A DNA stretch of 64,000 nt from Deferribacter thermophilus (lineage in GTDB: Bacteria; Chrysiogenota; Deferribacteres; Deferribacterales; Deferribacteraceae). The notes under the pieces are model-generated. The model was given only the letters and a program-made list of their open reading frames with translations. It searched no databases and was not told the origin of the DNA. This document shows, one piece after another, positions 9,123-17,313 of the stretch. Where the stretch lies: positions 124,001 to 188,000 of the forward strand of contig NZ_JAPNXM010000001.1 in assembly GCF_049472675.1 (NCBI RefSeq), given 5' to 3'. The position numbers and the translations under genes were made by a program. Positions within the stretch are counted from its first letter, which is position 1. Each line of letters begins with the position of its first letter.

Positions 9123-9870
9123 TTTGAAATTTGTACTTAGAAATTTTATTATTTAGTTGGTCTTTTTCATAAAATGACACATTGTTTTTTGAATCAATTA
9201 GGATAAAATATGAAAAAACAGTCCCGTAGGTTTCAGATTCAATAAATATTGATGAAAGAAGTTTTTCCTTTTCATAACCTACACCTGTATCAGGTAATAA
9301 GTTGTCATCAGCTTTTTCTTTATCTTCTAAATAACTAAATACTTCGTTAACATCGATATTTTGTTTTTGTAGTATTTTCAATAGATAAGATTTTAATTTT
9401 TTTGTTTTATACCAATTGGTATCTAAAAAAGCGTTACTCAAAGTGTATACCCCTTTTGTTAGATTTTTAAGCCCCCCAACAACATTTGAGTAGTAAAAAA
9501 GATTATCAACTGTACCAAAAATTAAATTAAATGGGTTATAAGCATTTTGCATAGCATAAAAGTCTATCAAGAATCTCTGAATTGAGGCAGGTGAAGTTAA
9601 AAAATTTCTGACAATTAGACCGCGGGAAGCTTTTTGTGAGTCAAATTTTTTAGGGTCTCGATAATTGGTTAGAAAAGCTATCTTACCATTGTTTTTATTG
9701 ATACCAAGCCAAGTGCCACCAGCCTTTTTATCTTTACCAGCTAATATATCAGGGAAGTCTTCCCAAAAGTGAGCTGATATTGATCCCCTTTCATAAAACT
9801 CATCACGATTGCCTATTAAAACAAATTTGTACTTTTCATTTGGGTTTATTGCAAAAGCGTAAACACACAT
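9094..9870 (-). CDS. NRDE (TANGO2-like) family protein
   Basis: The N-terminus MC-YAFAINPNEKYKFVLIGNRDEF contains the family NRDE motif, and Cys2 could be an N-terminal nucleophile. The GTWLGINKNNGKIAFLTNYRDP segment is also typical. Length is 258 residues. The molecular role in bacteria is unknown; eukaryotic TANGO2 has been linked to haem and lipid handling. Its ATG shares one base with the stop of the upstream M16 peptidase gene, suggesting co-expression. Confidence 0.85.
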   Translation of the reverse strand: MCVYAFAINPNEKYKFVLIGNRDEFYERGSISAHFWEDFPDILAGKDKKAGGTWLGINKNNGKIAFLTNYRDPKKFDSQKASRGLIVRNFLTSPASIQRFLIDFYAMQNAYNPFNLIFGTVDNLFYYSNVVGGLKNLTKGVYTLSNAFLDTNWYKTKKLKSYLLKILQKQNIDVNEVFSYLEDKEKADDNLLPDTGVGYEKEKLLSSIFIESETYGTVFSYFILIDSKNNVSFYEKDQLNNKISKYKFQIKLSKDNKS

Positions 9871-11159
9871 TAGTTACTTTTCGGAAGTGTCTTAACTAAT
9901 ACATAGTGGCCGTTAAATATTGAATTTGCTAAGCTCTTAACATCCTCTAATGATACATTTTCTATATTTTTTTCATAATCTTTGTAATAGTTTTTAATAT
10001 CATGGGTATAGGAATACCCTATATCGTTTGCTTCAGAGCTCACTTTTTCATGCTGGAAAAGAAATTGGGAAATTAATCTGTTTTTAGCCTTTTCAATATC
10101 ATTTTTGGTTAATAGGTTCCCATCTTTTAATTCGTTTATTAAAGAAAATAACTCTTTTTCTGCTTCATCTTGTTTATCTGGTGCTGATGTAAAATAAAAA
10201 GTAAAACTACCGTCATATCTTAAACCCATATATCCACCAAATACAGATGTTACCAACGGTTTTTCATATTTAAGCTTTTGGTTTAATAATGAAAATTCTC
10301 CACCAGAAAGTATTTCTGTAAGGACTTCTGCTGCATAAATTTTATCACTAGTTAGAGGGAAAGCCTTGTAGCTTATAGCTACATAGGCTTGATTGACATT
10401 TTTATAAAATGTTTTTTCTATATCTTTTTGTAAAATAGTTGGTTTAAAAACATTTTGTTTTCCAGATTTTACCTCTTTTGTTTTATTAAAATATTTTTCT
10501 GCTAATTTTTTTACTTCAGCTTCACTTAAATCACCAACAACAACTAATGTCATATTTTCAGGATGATAAAAATGGTTGTAATAATTAAAGAGGGTTTCTC
10601 TTGTAAAACTTTTTATATTATCTTCTGTCCCGATAACTTCCATAGCATAAGTGGTATTTTTGTAGAGGTTTTTAGATAATTCTACCCACATATCATAAGT
10701 TGGAGAGTCATATTTTCTTTTTATTTCTTGGATTACTACAGGTTTTTCCTTTTCTATCTCTTCAGGTAAAAATTTTGCTTTAAAAACCATTTCACTTATT
10801 ACATCAAAAGCTACTTCAGCATTTTTTGATGGGATAGTAATGTAATAAAATGTGTAATCTTTGCTTGTAGCTGCATTCATCTGACCACCATTTGACTCTA
10901 CAATTTCATCAATTTGTGAAGGTTTATATTTTTCTGTACCTTTAAAAACCATGTGTTCTAAGAAATGTGCAATACCATTGTTTTTTTCGTTTTCATTTCT
11001 TGAGCCTGTTTTCATCCATAGTTGGACAGATACAATTTTCACTCCATCCACCTGTTTAAAAACCACATTTACACCATTTTTTAGTTTAAACTCAGTTGTA
11101 GCCAAAGCAACCCCTCCAAAACATAATAGTATAATCATTAATTTTATAAAAAATTTCAT
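9870..11159 (-). CDS. M16 family zinc metallopeptidase, exported
   Basis: Insulinase/pitrilysin-family peptidase. The inverted zinc motif HFLEH is intact with a downstream glutamate region. An N-terminal hydrophobic stretch (about 3-20) ending in ALA looks like a signal peptide, so it probably acts in the periplasm. At 429 residues it is a single-unit M16B form with the active N-domain and a substrate-capturing C-domain. It is the first gene of a two-gene minus-strand unit; its upstream region is shared with the divergent P460 pseudogene. Confidence 0.92.
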   Translation of the reverse strand: MKFFIKLMIILLCFGGVALATTEFKLKNGVNVVFKQVDGVKIVSVQLWMKTGSRNENEKNNGIAHFLEHMVFKGTEKYKPSQIDEIVESNGGQMNAATSKDYTFYYITIPSKNAEVAFDVISEMVFKAKFLPEEIEKEKPVVIQEIKRKYDSPTYDMWVELSKNLYKNTTYAMEVIGTEDNIKSFTRETLFNYYNHFYHPENMTLVVVGDLSEAEVKKLAEKYFNKTKEVKSGKQNVFKPTILQKDIEKTFYKNVNQAYVAISYKAFPLTSDKIYAAEVLTEILSGGEFSLLNQKLKYEKPLVTSVFGGYMGLRYDGSFTFYFTSAPDKQDEAEKELFSLINELKDGNLLTKNDIEKAKNRLISQFLFQHEKVSSEANDIGYSYTHDIKNYYKDYEKNIENVSLEDVKSLANSIFNGHYVLVKTLPKSN

Positions 11160-11322
11160 TTTTCACCTCATACGACAACTTAATATAGCACAACTATATG
11201 ATAATAAAAACCAGATTTTGTTCAATAATATATTTTTATCATAATTTTATTGTATAAGGATTTTATAGTTATTTTTATGTTTAATTTTTTTTTATGATAT
11301 AATATATATATGGAGGTGGCTT

Positions 11323-11799
11323 ATGAAAAAGTATTTGGGTACTTTAGTATTAGTAATTTTATCAGTTGTAATTGTTTCATGTGGTATGTATGGCTCATCT
11401 AGTGTAGATGGAAAATCGTTATGGAATTAAATTAACAAATCTAATTATACTAGTTGGAAGCTTTTCCCTGGGACTACAAAATTGTATAAAGGTCAGAGCC
11501 CTCATGGTGCATTTTTGACATCTTATATTAACGATGTTGGTTATAATAGTTTGAAAAAGAAAGAGTTTGATTATGGTACTATAATTGTGAAGGAAAACTA
11601 TACACCCTCTGAAAAGTTAGCAGCAATAACTGTTATGTACAAGATAAAAGGGTATAACCCTGAAGGGGGAGATTGGTATTGGGCTAAATATTCTCCAAAG
11701 GGTGAAGTGCAGGCTCAAGGAAAAGTTAAAGGGTGTATATCTTGTCATTCAGATGTGAAAGATTATGATTGGTCATTTTTAAAAGCTAACTTAGAATAA
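11323..11799 (+). pseudogene. Cytochrome P460-type haem c lipoprotein gene with in-frame stop
   Basis: Translation starts at ATG 11323 behind a strong GGAGGTGG site and a TATAAT box (11298-11303). The N-terminus is a lipoprotein signal ending at Cys20. Codon 36 (11428-11430) is TAA. The same frame then continues open to 11799 with the conserved body INKSNYTSWKLFPGT, HGAFLTSYIN and the C-terminal haem motif CISCH. Without the stop the protein would be 158 residues. A single base change from a lysine codon (AAA) explains it. A sequencing error is possible. Re-initiation at TTG 11482 would give a protein with no signal peptide. Confidence 0.8.
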
Positions 11800-11820
11800 G
11801 GGCATAGCCCTTATTCATTT
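11795..11820 (+). terminator. Intrinsic terminator after the P460 gene
   Basis: Perfect 9-bp stem AATAAGGGC / GCCCTTATT (11795-11803 and 11807-11815) with a 3-base loop, followed by a T-rich but interrupted tail. The TAA stop of the P460 gene lies inside the stem. Confidence 0.65.
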
Positions 11821-11853
11821 ATATTTTTCGTAAAAAAATTCTATTTTTACAAC

Positions 11854-11882
11854 TTGACAAAGGATTTTATTATAATTATAAA
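11854..11882 (+). promoter_or_regulatory. Promoter of tRNA-Arg
   Basis: Perfect -35 TTGACA (11854-11859), 17-base spacer, -10 TATAAA (11877-11882). The predicted start near 11889 is about 15 bases before the mature tRNA. Confidence 0.8.
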
Positions 11883-11903
11883 ATTTGAGCTCTATATTAT
11901 TTT

Positions 11904-11977
<74 letters not shown>

Positions 11978-12583
11978 TTATTTTATTATTATACCATCTT
12001 CAGGATAACCGTATTTTGACCAGAAACCGACCTCTTTTTGATTTGAAAATACTATCTTTTTAATCCATTTAGCGCTTTTGTATCCATACCTGTCAGGATA
12101 AAACAATCTTACTGGGAAACCATGATCCATTTCTAAAGGCTTATTGTTTACTTTTAGTGCTAAGATGTATGAATCTTTGATTTCTTTTAATGGTATTGAT
12201 TCTGTGTATTTATTCCCATAGCAGTAAAAGTTGATATATTCAGCTGTATAGAAGGGTTTTGTCATTTTTATAAGAGTTTTTAAACTAATCCCTTCCCACA
12301 TTAGATTTGGTACAGTCCAGCCTTCAACACAATGAAACTCTTCTGTATATTTAGTATCTATTAGATTTAATAATTCATCATACTTTAATTTTAGCTTATT
12401 TTCTATAAGGCCTAAAACCTGAAGATTATACTTTTTAACATCTATTGTTGGAGTGGGTTCTTCTACTGTTCTTATCTTCCATTTTTTAAATATGTCGGTT
12501 ATTTTTGCAAATGAACTAACTCTTGATGATAAAATGAATAATCCAGTTAAGAAAGTTTGTTTTATAAATGTTCTTCTTTTCAT
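11978..12583 (-). CDS. Sulfite-oxidase-fold molybdopterin oxidoreductase, Tat-exported
   Basis: Small protein of the oxidoreductase molybdopterin-binding (SUOX/YedY-like) superfamily, 201 residues. The N-terminus MKRRTFIKQ plus a hydrophobic stretch is consistent with a twin-arginine signal. The likely molybdenum-ligand cysteine is in EFHCVEGW. DHGFPVRLFYP and YGYKSAKWIK are characteristic cofactor-pocket segments. It carries essentially only the Moco domain, without the C-terminal dimerisation domain of sulfite oxidases. No MsrQ-like haem partner is adjacent, so the electron partner and substrate are unknown. Confidence 0.85.
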   Translation of the reverse strand: MKRRTFIKQTFLTGLFILSSRVSSFAKITDIFKKWKIRTVEEPTPTIDVKKYNLQVLGLIENKLKLKYDELLNLIDTKYTEEFHCVEGWTVPNLMWEGISLKTLIKMTKPFYTAEYINFYCYGNKYTESIPLKEIKDSYILALKVNNKPLEMDHGFPVRLFYPDRYGYKSAKWIKKIVFSNQKEVGFWSKYGYPEDGIIIK

Positions 12584-12620
12584 AAGGATAAAATTGCTTC
12601 TATAATTATTTTGTCAATTG

Positions 12621-12869
12621 TTATTTTTCATCCATAGCAACTAATCTCCATTCAAGGTTATTTTTACTGTAAAAAATCTCATAAATATTCACTCCATCTG
12701 TTGCTGTAAATTTGTAAATGGTATCACTCCCCTCACGCTCTTTCCATTGATATATCAATGACTTTATAAATATTTTCGTGTCTTTAAATTTAAACCAAAC
12801 GGGTTTGATTTGTCCATTTATATTGAAAATAGCTCCCACCTTTATTTTTTCATCTAAAATTACCAGCAT
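12621..12869 (-). CDS. Small conserved-looking protein, function unknown
   Basis: A protein of 82 residues starting at ATG 12869, chosen because a perfect AGGAGGT (12874-12880 on the complementary strand) lies 4 bases upstream. A longer frame start exists but would place that site inside the gene. The sequence is rich in aromatic and charged residues and probably all-beta (PVWFKFKDTKIFIKS, then IYEIFYSKNNLEWRLV). The pattern reminds me of the short DUF6504 type; this is a weak resemblance. No signal peptide or cysteine. Confidence 0.6.
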   Translation of the reverse strand: MLVILDEKIKVGAIFNINGQIKPVWFKFKDTKIFIKSLIYQWKEREGSDTIYKFTATDGVNIYEIFYSKNNLEWRLVAMDEK

Positions 12870-12980
12870 ATTTACCTCCTGCAAACAAATGTTTGCTTTT
12901 GGTTTTTTAACTCATTCTTTTGATAAATGCAATAGTTTTTATTGTTTGAAATTTTTTTAGCTTTTAGTTAGACTTAAGTT

Positions 12981-13544
12981 ATGTTTACAGTTTTAGAGTG
13001 TTTTACTGAAAGTTATGAAGTGAAAAAATCTAAATTTATATCATATCTTTTACCCACCAGTATGTTTGATGTATATTTGAAAAAATTAAGAAAGGAACAT
13101 TCGAAAGCAAACCATATAGTATGGGCATACAGACTATTAAACGATAATGGGCTGATAGAAGAAAGAGAAACTGATGATGGGGAGCCAAAAAACAGTTCTG
13201 GCAAACCTACATTAAAGGTAATTCAAGGGAACAATCTTATAAATGTTGTTATATTCACAGTTCGATACTTTGGTGGAGTAAAACTTGGTTTTGGTGGGCT
13301 TATAAAAGCATACACAGAAGCAGCGTTAAAAGTTATTCAAAAGGCAGAATTAATTGATTTTGTTTTAAAGGAAAAGATGGAGTTAAGCATTTCAATAAAC
13401 AGATATAGTCATTTTCTTTACTTAATAAATAAGTATAATTTATCTTTGATTCGTAGTGAATTTATAAATGAAAAAGTTAAAGTTGTAATTGAAGGGGAAA
13501 AAGAAAACTTGAGTTTATTCCTTGATATTGTTAAAGGATTCTAA
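12981..13544 (+). CDS. YigZ/IMPACT family protein (UPF0029)
   Basis: A protein of 187 residues with the UPF0029 core: ERETDDGEPKNSSGKP and VRYFGGVKLGFGGLIKAYTEA. The N-terminal IMPACT domain precedes a C-terminal ferredoxin-like domain. Family members in eukaryotes modulate Gcn2; the bacterial role is uncertain, with ribosome or translation-related functions suggested. Its 3' end overlaps the convergent rsmI gene by 30 bases. Confidence 0.88.
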   Translation: MFTVLECFTESYEVKKSKFISYLLPTSMFDVYLKKLRKEHSKANHIVWAYRLLNDNGLIEERETDDGEPKNSSGKPTLKVIQGNNLINVVIFTVRYFGGVKLGFGGLIKAYTEAALKVIQKAELIDFVLKEKMELSISINRYSHFLYLINKYNLSLIRSEFINEKVKVVIEGEKENLSLFLDIVKGF

Positions 13545-14339
13545 TAATTGATAGGCGTCATTTCTTTTTAAACCTAAAACTTTTAAAATTTTCATAATAT
13601 CTTTTTTATCAAAACCTTCATTAAAAAGTGATGTACATATTTTCTGATAATCGTAATTTTGTGACAAATCATCTGAAGTATTGTTGTCAATTACAATTAC
13701 AAACTCCCCTTTTAATGTTAGGTTATTAATGTCTGAGCTATTGTTTATAAAAATTCTTTCTTCGTAAAGTTTGGTTATTTCTCTAATTACAGCAAAAGGT
13801 GGATTAAAAAAATCAAACAATAGTGTTAATGTATCAGTTATTCTATGAGGTGATTCATAGAGGATTATAGTAGTTTTATAACTTTTTAAGATATCTAATT
13901 CTTTAATTTTTTCATTTTTTCTATGGTTTAAAAAACCGTAAAATAAAAAGTGGTTTGAAGGGAATCCAGAAAGGATAAGTGCAGGAACGAAAGCAGTTGC
14001 TCCTGGTAAAACCTCAAACTTAATCCCCTCTTTTATTAATTCTTTAATCAGAAAATAACCTGGATCTGAAATACAAGGTGTCCCAGCTTCACTAATTAGA
14101 GCAAGTTTTAAACCGTTATTAATCTTTTTTAATATACTTTCAATATTTTTCTTTTCATTGTCCTTATGATACGAAGTAACCTTTTTTTTGATATTATAAT
14201 GCGAAAGTAAAGTAAGAGCTTTTCTTGTATCTTCAGCTAAAATTTCATCAACAGTATTTAGTACATCCAAAGCTCTCAAAGATATATCTTTAATGTTTCC
14301 AATTGGAGTTGGTACTACATAAAATTTTGTTTCAATCAT
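13515..14339 (-). CDS. rsmI: 16S rRNA 2'-O-methyltransferase RsmI
   Basis: Methylates the ribose of C1402 of 16S rRNA using S-adenosylmethionine. The tetrapyrrole-methylase fold motifs are clear: VPTPIGNIKDISLRAL at the N-terminus, AEDTRK, SEAGTPCISDPG and LPGATAFVPALILSG. Length is 274 residues, as usual. The start overlaps the stop of the DUF2914 gene. Confidence 0.94.
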   Translation of the reverse strand: MIETKFYVVPTPIGNIKDISLRALDVLNTVDEILAEDTRKALTLLSHYNIKKKVTSYHKDNEKKNIESILKKINNGLKLALISEAGTPCISDPGYFLIKELIKEGIKFEVLPGATAFVPALILSGFPSNHFLFYGFLNHRKNEKIKELDILKSYKTTIILYESPHRITDTLTLLFDFFNPPFAVIREITKLYEERIFINNSSDINNLTLKGEFVIVIDNNTSDDLSQNYDYQKICTSLFNEGFDKKDIMKILKVLGLKRNDAYQLLESFNNIKE

Positions 14340-14719
14340 TCAATTTTAAAACTAATAGAATCGATCATTTTTCCATCTTCAGAATATATTTCAACTTTCC
14401 AATCCCCTTTCCATTTAGGTAAAATCTTTTTAGAGCTGTAAGTTCTCCACCTTCCAGAGTTAACAGCTAAAGGAACTTCTGCCATAATATTATCTTTATA
14501 AATCCAGATATGAACTACTTTAGTGGGGTATTTGTCAGTTGTTATTTCGGTAAAACAATAAACTTTTCCTATATCTGCAGGAAAGATGGTATTTACATCT
14601 ACGGGTTCTCTGTTTTCAATCCCTTTAGCAATAGCAATTCTTTTAACTTTTGTTTCTGCAAAAACATTAATTGAGAATATTAGCAAAAATATTGTTAAAA
14701 TTATGTAAATTTTCTTCAC
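14336..14719 (-). CDS. DUF2914 domain protein, exported
   Basis: A protein of 127 residues with an N-terminal signal peptide (hydrophobic stretch about 3-20, cleavage after VFA). The rest matches the DUF2914 pattern: a beta-rich domain with YCFTEI, VVHIWIYKDN, GRWRTYSSKKI and GDWKVEIYSEDG. The function of the family is unknown; a periplasmic ligand- or peptidoglycan-associated role is possible. It lies directly after trxB with no spacing and overlaps rsmI. Confidence 0.8.
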   Translation of the reverse strand: MKKIYIILTIFLLIFSINVFAETKVKRIAIAKGIENREPVDVNTIFPADIGKVYCFTEITTDKYPTKVVHIWIYKDNIMAEVPLAVNSGRWRTYSSKKILPKWKGDWKVEIYSEDGKMIDSISFKIE

Positions 14720-15688
14720 CTAAACCTCCTGTGAATAATTTTCTTCAATAAACCTTTCTGCCATTTTAGCAGCAACAGCACCATCAGCTACGGCTGTGAC
14801 AATCTGTCTCAACTCTTTTTTCCTAACATCGCCAGCAGCAAAAATCCCAGGGACATTTGTTTTAGTGGTTTCATCAGCGATTATAAAGCCTGATTCATCC
14901 ATTTCAAGCAACCCTTTGAAAGCATCGGTATCTGCTGTCCATCCGATAAATACAAATACACCATCAACTTTTAAATCACTGGTTTTACCAAGTTTTTGGT
15001 CAAAAAGAGTTATAGATTCGATTTTATCTTCACCATTTACTTTTTTTACAACGCTATTCCATATAAACTCTATTTTTGGATTTGCAAAGGCTCTATCCTG
15101 TAAAATTTTAGCTGCTCTTAGTTTATCTCTTCTGTGCACAATATATACTTTTTTTGCAAATTTTGTGAGATAGTGCCCTTCTTCTACTGCAGAATCACCA
15201 CCACCAATAACTGCTACAACTTTATCTTTGTAAAAAGCACCATCACATGTAGCACAAAAAGAAATACCCCTTCCTAAAAATTTATTTTCACCTGGGACTC
15301 CAAGATGTTTAGGCTTTGCACCTGATGCAATGATGACTGTTTTAGTTTTTATTTTTAAATCCTTATATTGAAGGCACACATATTTATATCCATCACAAAA
15401 CTCTATTCCTCTACACATCCCATTTTTCACTTCAACACCAAAATGCTTTGCGTGTTGATATAATTTTTCTGTAAGATCACCTCCAGAAATCCCTTCAACA
15501 AAACCTGGATAGTTTTCAATTATTTCAGTAATAGCTACTTGCCCTCCAGGGAAATTTTTTTCAAGAATAAGTGTTTTTAGGTTGTCTCTTGCAGCATATA
15601 TTCCAGCTGTGAGCCCTGCTGGACCACCACCAATTATAACCACATCATATTCATCTTTTAAGTCATCAAAATTAAAAAAATCTTCCAT
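14720..15688 (-). CDS. trxB: Thioredoxin-disulfide reductase
   Basis: FAD/NADPH enzyme that reduces thioredoxin. It has an N-terminal GGGPAGLTAGIYAAR FAD motif, the redox-active CATC (Cys145/Cys148) and a GGGDSAVEE NADPH-binding motif. The C-terminal FAD site is GIFAAGDV. Length is 322 residues. It is transcribed after the thioredoxin-like gene at 15705-16214, 16 bases upstream, which may be functionally related. Confidence 0.96.
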   Translation of the reverse strand: MEDFFNFDDLKDEYDVVIIGGGPAGLTAGIYAARDNLKTLILEKNFPGGQVAITEIIENYPGFVEGISGGDLTEKLYQHAKHFGVEVKNGMCRGIEFCDGYKYVCLQYKDLKIKTKTVIIASGAKPKHLGVPGENKFLGRGISFCATCDGAFYKDKVVAVIGGGDSAVEEGHYLTKFAKKVYIVHRRDKLRAAKILQDRAFANPKIEFIWNSVVKKVNGEDKIESITLFDQKLGKTSDLKVDGVFVFIGWTADTDAFKGLLEMDESGFIIADETTKTNVPGIFAAGDVRKKELRQIVTAVADGAVAAKMAERFIEENYSQEV

Positions 15689-15704
15689 GCTTACTCCTTA
15701 TAAT

Positions 15705-16214
15705 TTATAAAATTTTATTAATTTCTTTAATATTTGGAACTTTTGAAGCATAAATTAATCTATTATTTTCATCTAAAATAACCATAAATGGCCAGCTATT
15801 AATTCCAAAAATATATTCAACTTTTTTTATATTAGTCAAATATAAATCTTTTTCAACGCCTTTATAATATTTATTTGAAATATACTTTAATGCATCATTT
15901 TTGTTCTGTTTTGTATTAACAAAAACGATAAAATACCACCCCTTTTTTTCAGCTATATATTTTAGCTTAATTATATCTTTTTTGTAAAAATTCGAATAAA
16001 TATTGTTAGTTGTAAGAAATACAATAACTTTTTTTAGTTTTATATCGTAAAGATTAAACTTTTTACCATTTATAGTTTTTATTTCAAAGTTAGGTATTGT
16101 TGAATAATAGGGGGGTGGTTCATTTTGTCTGTATTTATATAAATAATAAAATGCGTATGCAACTAAAATATATATTATTATATTTTTGCCACTTAAAAAA
16201 TTTGTTCTGCTCAT
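15705..16214 (-). CDS. Membrane-anchored thioredoxin-fold protein lacking the CXXC pair
   Basis: A protein of 169 residues with one N-terminal membrane helix (about 10-25) and a TlpA/AhpC-like pattern. IPNFEIKTINGKKFNLYDIKLKKVIVFLTTN matches the strands before the active site, and FGINSWPFMVILDENNRLIYA matches the cis-Pro and last strands. Where TlpA proteins have WCPPC, this one reads NNIYSNF. There is no cysteine at all, so it cannot do thiol chemistry and may be a chaperone-like or degenerate family member. Confidence 0.65.
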   Translation of the reverse strand: MSRTNFLSGKNIIIYILVAYAFYYLYKYRQNEPPPYYSTIPNFEIKTINGKKFNLYDIKLKKVIVFLTTNNIYSNFYKKDIIKLKYIAEKKGWYFIVFVNTKQNKNDALKYISNKYYKGVEKDLYLTNIKKVEYIFGINSWPFMVILDENNRLIYASKVPNIKEINKIL

Positions 16215-16474
16215 TACCAGATGTTGGTATCCACATCTTTTCCATATTTAGCAATTAAAATATCTATTAATGTCTTATCAAATATTTTTGGACTAATGAC
16301 GCTTGTATCAACTTTTTCTTCAAAAAGCTTTCTTCCTAAGTTTATTTCTTCTTCGAGGACTTCAAAAACATTATCGTTCTTTAATCCTTCAATGACTTTA
16401 TCTTTGTTGTATAAAACGATATCATCAATAATTGTCCTTGCAAGTCTTTTTGCTCTTTCTAAATCTGTTATCAT
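16214..16474 (-). CDS. Small helical protein of unknown function
   Basis: A protein of 86 residues, predicted mostly helical and acidic/basic mixed (DLERAKRLARTIIDDIVLYNKDKV). Its ATG overlaps the nadC stop by 4 bases and its stop overlaps the next gene, so it is embedded in the nadC-trxB operon. No domain is recognised. The overlaps and a gene-like frame support it being real. Confidence 0.7.
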   Translation of the reverse strand: MITDLERAKRLARTIIDDIVLYNKDKVIEGLKNDNVFEVLEEEINLGRKLFEEKVDTSVISPKIFDKTLIDILIAKYGKDVDTNIW

Positions 16475-17313
16475 AGCAACTCTCCAAATCTCATACTTAT
16501 ATCCACAGATTTAAAATTATTAGTTAATGCACCTATTGAAATAAAATCTATAGGATAATTTTTGTATATTTCTATCTTTTCCAGCGTTATACCTCCTGAT
16601 ACTTCTATTTTAGCACGTTTATTTATAAGTTTGCAAGCTTCATCAATATCTTTTATGTCAAAATTATCAAGCATAATAATATCAGCACCAGCTTCTAATG
16701 CTTCTTTTACTTCTTGAAGATTCCTTGTTTCTACTTCTATTTTTACAGTAACAGGGATATTTTTTCTTACAATTTCTACTGCTTTTTTTATAGAGCCTAC
16801 AGCGTCTATATGAGTATCTTTAAGCATAACGCCATCAAATAAGCCTATCCTATGATTGGTTCCTCCACCAACTTTTACTGCGTATTTTTCTAAAATTCTT
16901 AAACCTGGAGTTGTTTTTCTTGTATCTAAAATTTTGATGTTTGTTCCCTTGAGAGCATTCACATATTTATTTGTATTTGTTGCAATTCCTGATAATCTTT
17001 GAAGAAAATTTAAAACAGTCCTTTCAATCATCAAAATGGTTGATGTATCACCACTTATTTCTGCTATTTTTTCACCTTTATTTATTAAATCACCATCACT
17101 TTTAAGTGGAATAAATTTAATATTTCTATCTACTTTGTAGAATAAATCATTGATAACAGGTAATCCACATAAAATAAACTCTTCTTTAGCAATAAGATAA
17201 TATTTAGCCCTTTTTAGGAATGGAGCTAAAGATTTAGTCGTTAAATCGCCAGATCCAATATCTTCTAAAAGTGCTAAATCGATAATTTTATCAACCAGAG
17301 GGGAGTTTAACAT
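16471..17313 (-). CDS. nadC: Nicotinate-nucleotide pyrophosphorylase (quinolinate phosphoribosyltransferase)
   Basis: Converts quinolinate and PRPP to nicotinate mononucleotide, the step after NadA. Typical motifs: ALLEDIGSGDLTT, FLQRLSGIAT, DTRKTTPGLR, KVGGGTNHRIGLFDGVMLKD, EVE and ISIGALT. The length is 280 residues. The start overlaps the valS stop by 7 bases. Confidence 0.95.
   Translation of the reverse strand: MLNSPLVDKIIDLALLEDIGSGDLTTKSLAPFLKRAKYYLIAKEEFILCGLPVINDLFYKVDRNIKFIPLKSDGDLINKGEKIAEISGDTSTILMIERTVLNFLQRLSGIATNTNKYVNALKGTNIKILDTRKTTPGLRILEKYAVKVGGGTNHRIGLFDGVMLKDTHIDAVGSIKKAVEIVRKNIPVTVKIEVETRNLQEVKEALEAGADIIMLDNFDIKDIDEACKLINKRAKIEVSGGITLEKIEIYKNYPIDFISIGALTNNFKSVDISMRFGELL

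Noticed and set aside
11482..11799. Independent small gene starting at TTG 11482
   Set aside because: It is the in-frame remainder of the P460 gene; the upstream ribosome site, signal peptide and promoter belong to the longer frame.
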